Below, piece after piece: positions 7,917-9,796 of a DNA stretch of 9,796 bases; within the stretch, counting starts at the first letter, position 1; each line of letters opens with the position of its first letter. The position numbers were made by a program, and so were the translations under genes. The DNA is taken from contig JAFGKO010000045.1 of the NCBI GenBank assembly GCA_016928525.1, forward strand, positions 1 through 9,796, given 5' to 3'. The notes below the pieces were generated by a model. It searched no databases, was not told where the DNA came from, and saw only the letters and a list, made by a program, of their open reading frames with translations. The stretch comes from Anaerolineales bacterium (GTDB lineage: Bacteria > Chloroflexota > Anaerolineae > Anaerolineales > Villigracilaceae).

Positions 7917-8943
7917 TGTCCTTTGAGACAGAAGTGGAGTCGCGAACGATCAACTCAGTAGGCAACTCGATTCTTTCAACATTTTTGTCGGGGTTTTTCA
8001 AAATGTCCAGTAACATTTGTGTTGCTACTCGTCCCATTTGTTCAAGAGGTTGTTGCACTGTGGTCAACGGGGGAAACACCATGGCCGATTGGGGAATATT
8101 GTCGAAACCAAGCACTGAAATGTCCTCAGGGATATACATCTTTCGATTGCGGACAGCGTCCATGACACCCATTGCCATCACATCGTTGGATGCAAATATT
8201 GTCGTTGGAGGACTGTCCAGGTCAAGAAGGACAGAAGCACCGGCATAACCATCCGGCTGGTTGAAATCCCCTTCATAGATCAACTCCAGCGCTTCTGGAA
8301 TATGGTGGGTACGAAGCGCCGACCGATAACCGTCCAGCCGGTCGATGGCACAACCAAGGTCCATGGACCCAGTTATAAAACCAATGCGCCGGTGTCCAAG
8401 TTTGATGAGATATTCCGTTGCGTTATATGCGCCTTGCCAATTGGTCGCGCCAACGGCGGGGCATGGTTCGCCAGTACCTTGATGATCGATAAGGACAAAG
8501 GGAAAATTGCGTCTGGTCAGTGAACCAGTGTAGTCAGTGGGATTGCGGGGGAGGACAACCAATAAGCCGTCTACCATGCCCTGAACCATATTCGCAACAT
8601 AGTTTGCTTCCTTTATAGCCGCCCTGTGCGTTGTGAAAAGCATTAAGTCGAGTTGGCTGAGTGCTAGTTCCGAATCGATACCGCGCATGATCTCCCCAAT
8701 ATAGCCTGTACCCAGATCGGGAACCAACACACCGATGACATTGGTTTTACTGCCCTTCAAGCTTCGTGCCTGACGATTGGCAACATATCCCATTTCACGC
8801 ACAACCATCGTGACGCGTTCGCGCGTCTCAGGAGCAACATGAGCATCGTTATTGATAACGCGTGAGACAGTACCAAGGGAAACACCGGCTTTCTCTGCCA
8901 CGTCCACTATAGTTACCCTGGGAAAAGAATTTTGTGTTTTCAT
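7906..8943 (-). CDS. LacI-family transcriptional regulator of the xylan cluster
   Basis: This 345-aa regulator starts with the LacI helix-turn-helix: VTIVDVAEKAGVSLGTVSRV (10-29), followed by N31. The hinge helix NRQARSLK (56-63) carries L62, which in this family inserts at the central CG of the operator. Residues 68-335 form the periplasmic-binding-like sugar domain, with NVIGVLVPDLGTGYIGEIMRG at its start, TTIFASNDVMAMGVMDAVR in the middle, and the C-terminal DISVLGFDNIPQSAMVFPPLTTVQQP characteristic of the family. The start ATG is chosen because it places the HTH at the usual distance, but no SD lies at normal spacing (AAAGG is about 16 nt away). Two AAACGTTT operator cores lie upstream, so autoregulation is likely. 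By position it probably also controls the adjacent operon; the effector is probably xylose or xylobiose (inferred). Confidence 0.94.
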   Translation of the reverse strand: MKTQNSFPRVTIVDVAEKAGVSLGTVSRVINNDAHVAPETRERVTMVVREMGYVANRQARSLKGSKTNVIGVLVPDLGTGYIGEIMRGIDSELALSQLDLMLFTTHRAAIKEANYVANMVQGMVDGLLVVLPRNPTDYTGSLTRRNFPFVLIDHQGTGEPCPAVGATNWQGAYNATEYLIKLGHRRIGFITGSMDLGCAIDRLDGYRSALRTHHIPEALELIYEGDFNQPDGYAGASVLLDLDSPPTTIFASNDVMAMGVMDAVRNRKMYIPEDISVLGFDNIPQSAMVFPPLTTVQQPLEQMGRVATQMLLDILKNPDKNVERIELPTELIVRDSTSVSKDRTG

Positions 8944-8947
8944 GTCA

Positions 8948-8961
8948 CAGAAACGTTTACA
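8948..8961. promoter_or_regulatory. Second LacI-type operator (O2) immediately before lacI start codon
   Basis: The core AAACGTTT (8951-8958) is a perfect 8-bp palindrome. On the minus strand the site reads TGTAAACGTTTCTG, whose left half TGTAAACG matches the common LacI-family operator half-site. It occupies the place where an SD would normally lie, 7 nt before the ATG. Its centre is 147 bp from that of the promoter-proximal operator. Confidence 0.6.
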
Positions 8962-9094
8962 CCTTTATGGACAGTTTTACGCCTTCAACACCACTTTTAC
9001 CGTTATTTTCAATGATTCAAGGCCAAAACGAGTCGATTTTTGGATATAAACCCGTTCAACGTTCTAACAATGACCGATAATAACCCTTAAAATT

Positions 9095-9108
9095 TGGAAA
9101 CGTTTCCA
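9095..9108. promoter_or_regulatory. LacI-family operator (O1), perfect 14-bp palindrome at the lacI promoter start site
   Basis: TGGAAACGTTTCCA is fully palindromic around a central CG, the classical form for LacI/CcpA-type repressors. It begins 4 bp after the -10 hexamer and so covers the expected +1 near 9106. Binding here would block initiation, indicating autorepression. Confidence 0.85.
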
Positions 9109-9112
9109 TATC

Positions 9113-9141
9113 ATTATATAATTTTTAATTCAAGAAGTCAA
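9113..9141 (-). promoter_or_regulatory. Sigma-70-type promoter of lacI
   Basis: On the minus strand TTGACT (9141-9136) and TATAAT (9118-9113) are separated by exactly 17 bp of AT-rich spacer. That is one mismatch from the housekeeping consensus and the strongest promoter visible in the window. Predicted start near 9106, inside O1, giving a leader of about 160 nt to the lacI ATG. Confidence 0.85.
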
Positions 9142-9533
9142 GTATTTTTTCCCTGTAACAGTTAAATTGGCAGATTTACCAACGTTGTTTACTCTACCAT
9201 CAACTTCGGCCTGTTCCCCCAAAGGACACCAGGATAGCGGCAACGCCTCCGCTTGAGGCACAGATTGGATATCAGTTTTCTCCCCACAGTCAAGTTAATA
9301 TTTGTCCTCTAACTACTTCCCCTTTATCAATAACTGCCTTTCCCTCGGGAATCTTCACGATGACCTCTGCAGAGGCCATCATTTGCAAACGGCTGGATAG
9401 TCTCAACGGATAAAACAAAGGAAGGTCAGAGGTTTCTTCCAGACGTCCATGCACGAACTGTGTCCAATCCGATTGTCCGCCTGATTCCTATATCCAACTG
9501 GCGACATTGTACACTGTGTTTTGACTTCTTGAA
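9129..9533. repeat. 13-bp inverted repeat pair flanking the MoeA-like remnant
   Basis: TTCAAGAAGTCAA at 9129-9141 is the exact reverse complement of TTGACTTCTTGAA at 9521-9533. The pair brackets 405 bp that include the gene remnant, and the left copy supplies the -35 box of lacI. I see no target-site duplication next to the ends and no transposase. It may mark the ends of a small non-autonomous element or be a chance match. Confidence 0.4.
9290..9487 (-). pseudogene. Remnant of a MoeA-like molybdopterin molybdotransferase gene, C-terminal end
   Basis: No start codon opens this frame. From the in-frame stop at 9490-9488 it reads 65 codons to TGA (9292-9290). The peptide contains LPLFYPLRLSSRLQMMASAE followed by VIVKIPEGKAVIDKGEVV, the pattern of the MoeA C-terminal domain (serine/arginine-leucine segment, then Ala-x-x-hydrophobic, IPEG, and a Gly-Glu-x-Val ending). 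MoeA proteins are about 400 aa and the rest is missing: reading upstream meets TAG and then no MoeA-like sequence. MoeA inserts molybdenum into molybdopterin in the cytoplasm; this piece cannot do so. It is unrelated in function to the xylan genes and marks the old gene order at the cluster boundary. The family call rests on one short domain. Confidence 0.65.
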
Positions 9534-9590
9534 GTGGGGACTCCCCAGGGAGATTTAATAGACCTTATCGGTAATAATGGAAAAACCTGT

Positions 9591-9694
9591 CACCGCCAAG
9601 ACGCAAAGGTCGCCAAGCATCTTAATTGAGACGCCAAGGGCGTTTCTTGGCGATTTCAGAATATTTCTTGGCGTTCCTGGCGCCTTGGCGGTTA
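9591..9694. repeat. Mirror-symmetric CGCCAAG repeat element (imperfect long palindrome)
   Basis: Three copies of CGCCAAG (9594-9600, 9611-9617, 9632-9638) face three of CTTGGCG (9646-9652, 9667-9673, 9684-9690). The spacings are 17 and 21, then 21 and 17, so all three pairs share the same centre, 9642. The transcript of either strand could fold into a long interrupted stem with a 7-nt loop. Similar CGCCAAG-rich intergenic repeats are, as I recall, dispersed in several bacterial genomes, but I cannot count copies here. It contains no gene. Confidence 0.85.
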
Positions 9695-9796
9695 ATACCA
9701 ATAATGTCTATTCTGCCAAATGGCGGGGAAATAGGCTTGCTTTCCTCCAAGCCGGTCAATGGCCTTTTGATCAAACGGGATTAAAGCATCCATTGC
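9692..9796 (-). CDS. Unrecognised open frame entering from the right edge (C-terminal end?)
   Basis: On the minus strand the frame is open from the edge for 34 codons to TAA (9694-9692). It includes DALIPFDQKAIDRLGGKQAY, which looks protein-like in composition. The last residues (NRHYWY) and the stop lie at or inside the edge of the CGCCAAG element, so the repeat may have truncated the gene. An internal ATG at 9793 could also be a start of a very short frame. I do not recognise the family. A chance open frame is possible at this length. Confidence 0.3.
   Translation of the reverse strand, partial: AMDALIPFDQKAIDRLGGKQAYFPAIWQNRHYWY

Larger units (their letters stand above)
8944..9289. promoter_or_regulatory. 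lacI leader and promoter region
   Basis: This 346-bp stretch has no gene. It carries the lacI promoter and its two operators, listed separately. The predicted transcript leader is about 160 nt, AT-rich, with no ATG-started reading frame that I could find. Between the promoter and the MoeA-like remnant (9142-9289) I see only a 5-bp stem (GCCTC 9245-9249 with GAGGC 9255-9259), which might be the old 3' hairpin of the remnant gene. Confidence 0.6.

Noticed and set aside
9363..9374. 12-bp palindrome CCTCTGCAGAGG
   Set aside because: It lies inside the MoeA-like coding remnant with no regulatory context; likely incidental.
9535..9547. 13-nt palindrome TGGGGACTCCCCA beside the right copy of the inverted repeat
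   Set aside because: Short, single, and with no promoter or gene start beside it; no role can be supported.
9521..9559. Plus-strand promoter from the right TTGACT copy
   Set aside because: No -10 hexamer lies at 16-18 bp; the nearest TTTAAT is about 27 bp away, and no plus-strand gene follows.
9591..9694. CRISPR array
   Set aside because: The repeats are 7 bp and arranged as inverted pairs around one centre, with spacers far too short for CRISPR.

Overview
The window is a xylan / xylo-oligosaccharide utilisation cluster of a heterotrophic bacterium. Every recognised gene lies on the minus strand, so transcription runs from right to left. The style of the solute-binding lipoprotein (lipobox Cys followed by a Pro/Ala/Glu-rich linker), CUT1 permeases without a local ATPase, and CGCCAAG-type dispersed repeats suggest a Chloroflexota member, probably Anaerolineae. 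This is inference from protein style only, with no 16S or other marker in view.

Layout in transcription order. Near 9796 a short unrecognised open frame enters from the right edge and stops inside a mirror-symmetric CGCCAAG repeat element (about 9591-9694). Next come the decayed C-terminal 65 codons of a MoeA-like molybdopterin gene (9290-9487). A near-consensus promoter (TTGACT, 17 bp, TATAAT; 9141-9113) follows, with a perfect LacI-type operator on its start site. It drives a LacI-family regulator (7906-8943), and a second operator core sits directly before that start codon.

After a 194-bp gap that contains a 16-bp perfect palindrome, a tight operon begins. It holds a sugar-binding lipoprotein (6353-7711), an intercistronic hairpin, two CUT1 permeases (5326-6267, 4477-5313), a GH43 beta-xylosidase (2904-4469), a GH8 exo-oligoxylanase-like lipoprotein (1634-2896) and a GH10 xylanase without a signal peptide (360-1601). 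Gaps between the genes from the first permease onward are 7 to 32 bp. A weak terminator-like hairpin follows GH10. The first 27 codons of a GH3 beta-glycosidase (1-82) run off the left edge.

How they fit together: the GH8 lipoprotein would trim xylo-oligosaccharides outside the membrane. The binding protein and two permeases import the products, using an ATPase encoded elsewhere. Cytoplasmic GH10, GH43 and GH3 enzymes finish hydrolysis to xylose. The LacI protein senses sugar and probably controls its own gene, perhaps the whole cluster. The families are all known. The less ordinary points are the apparent localisation of GH8 outside and GH10 inside, the in-phase pair of operators, a second unrelated palindrome before the transport operon, and a gene remnant plus a symmetric repeat at the right boundary.
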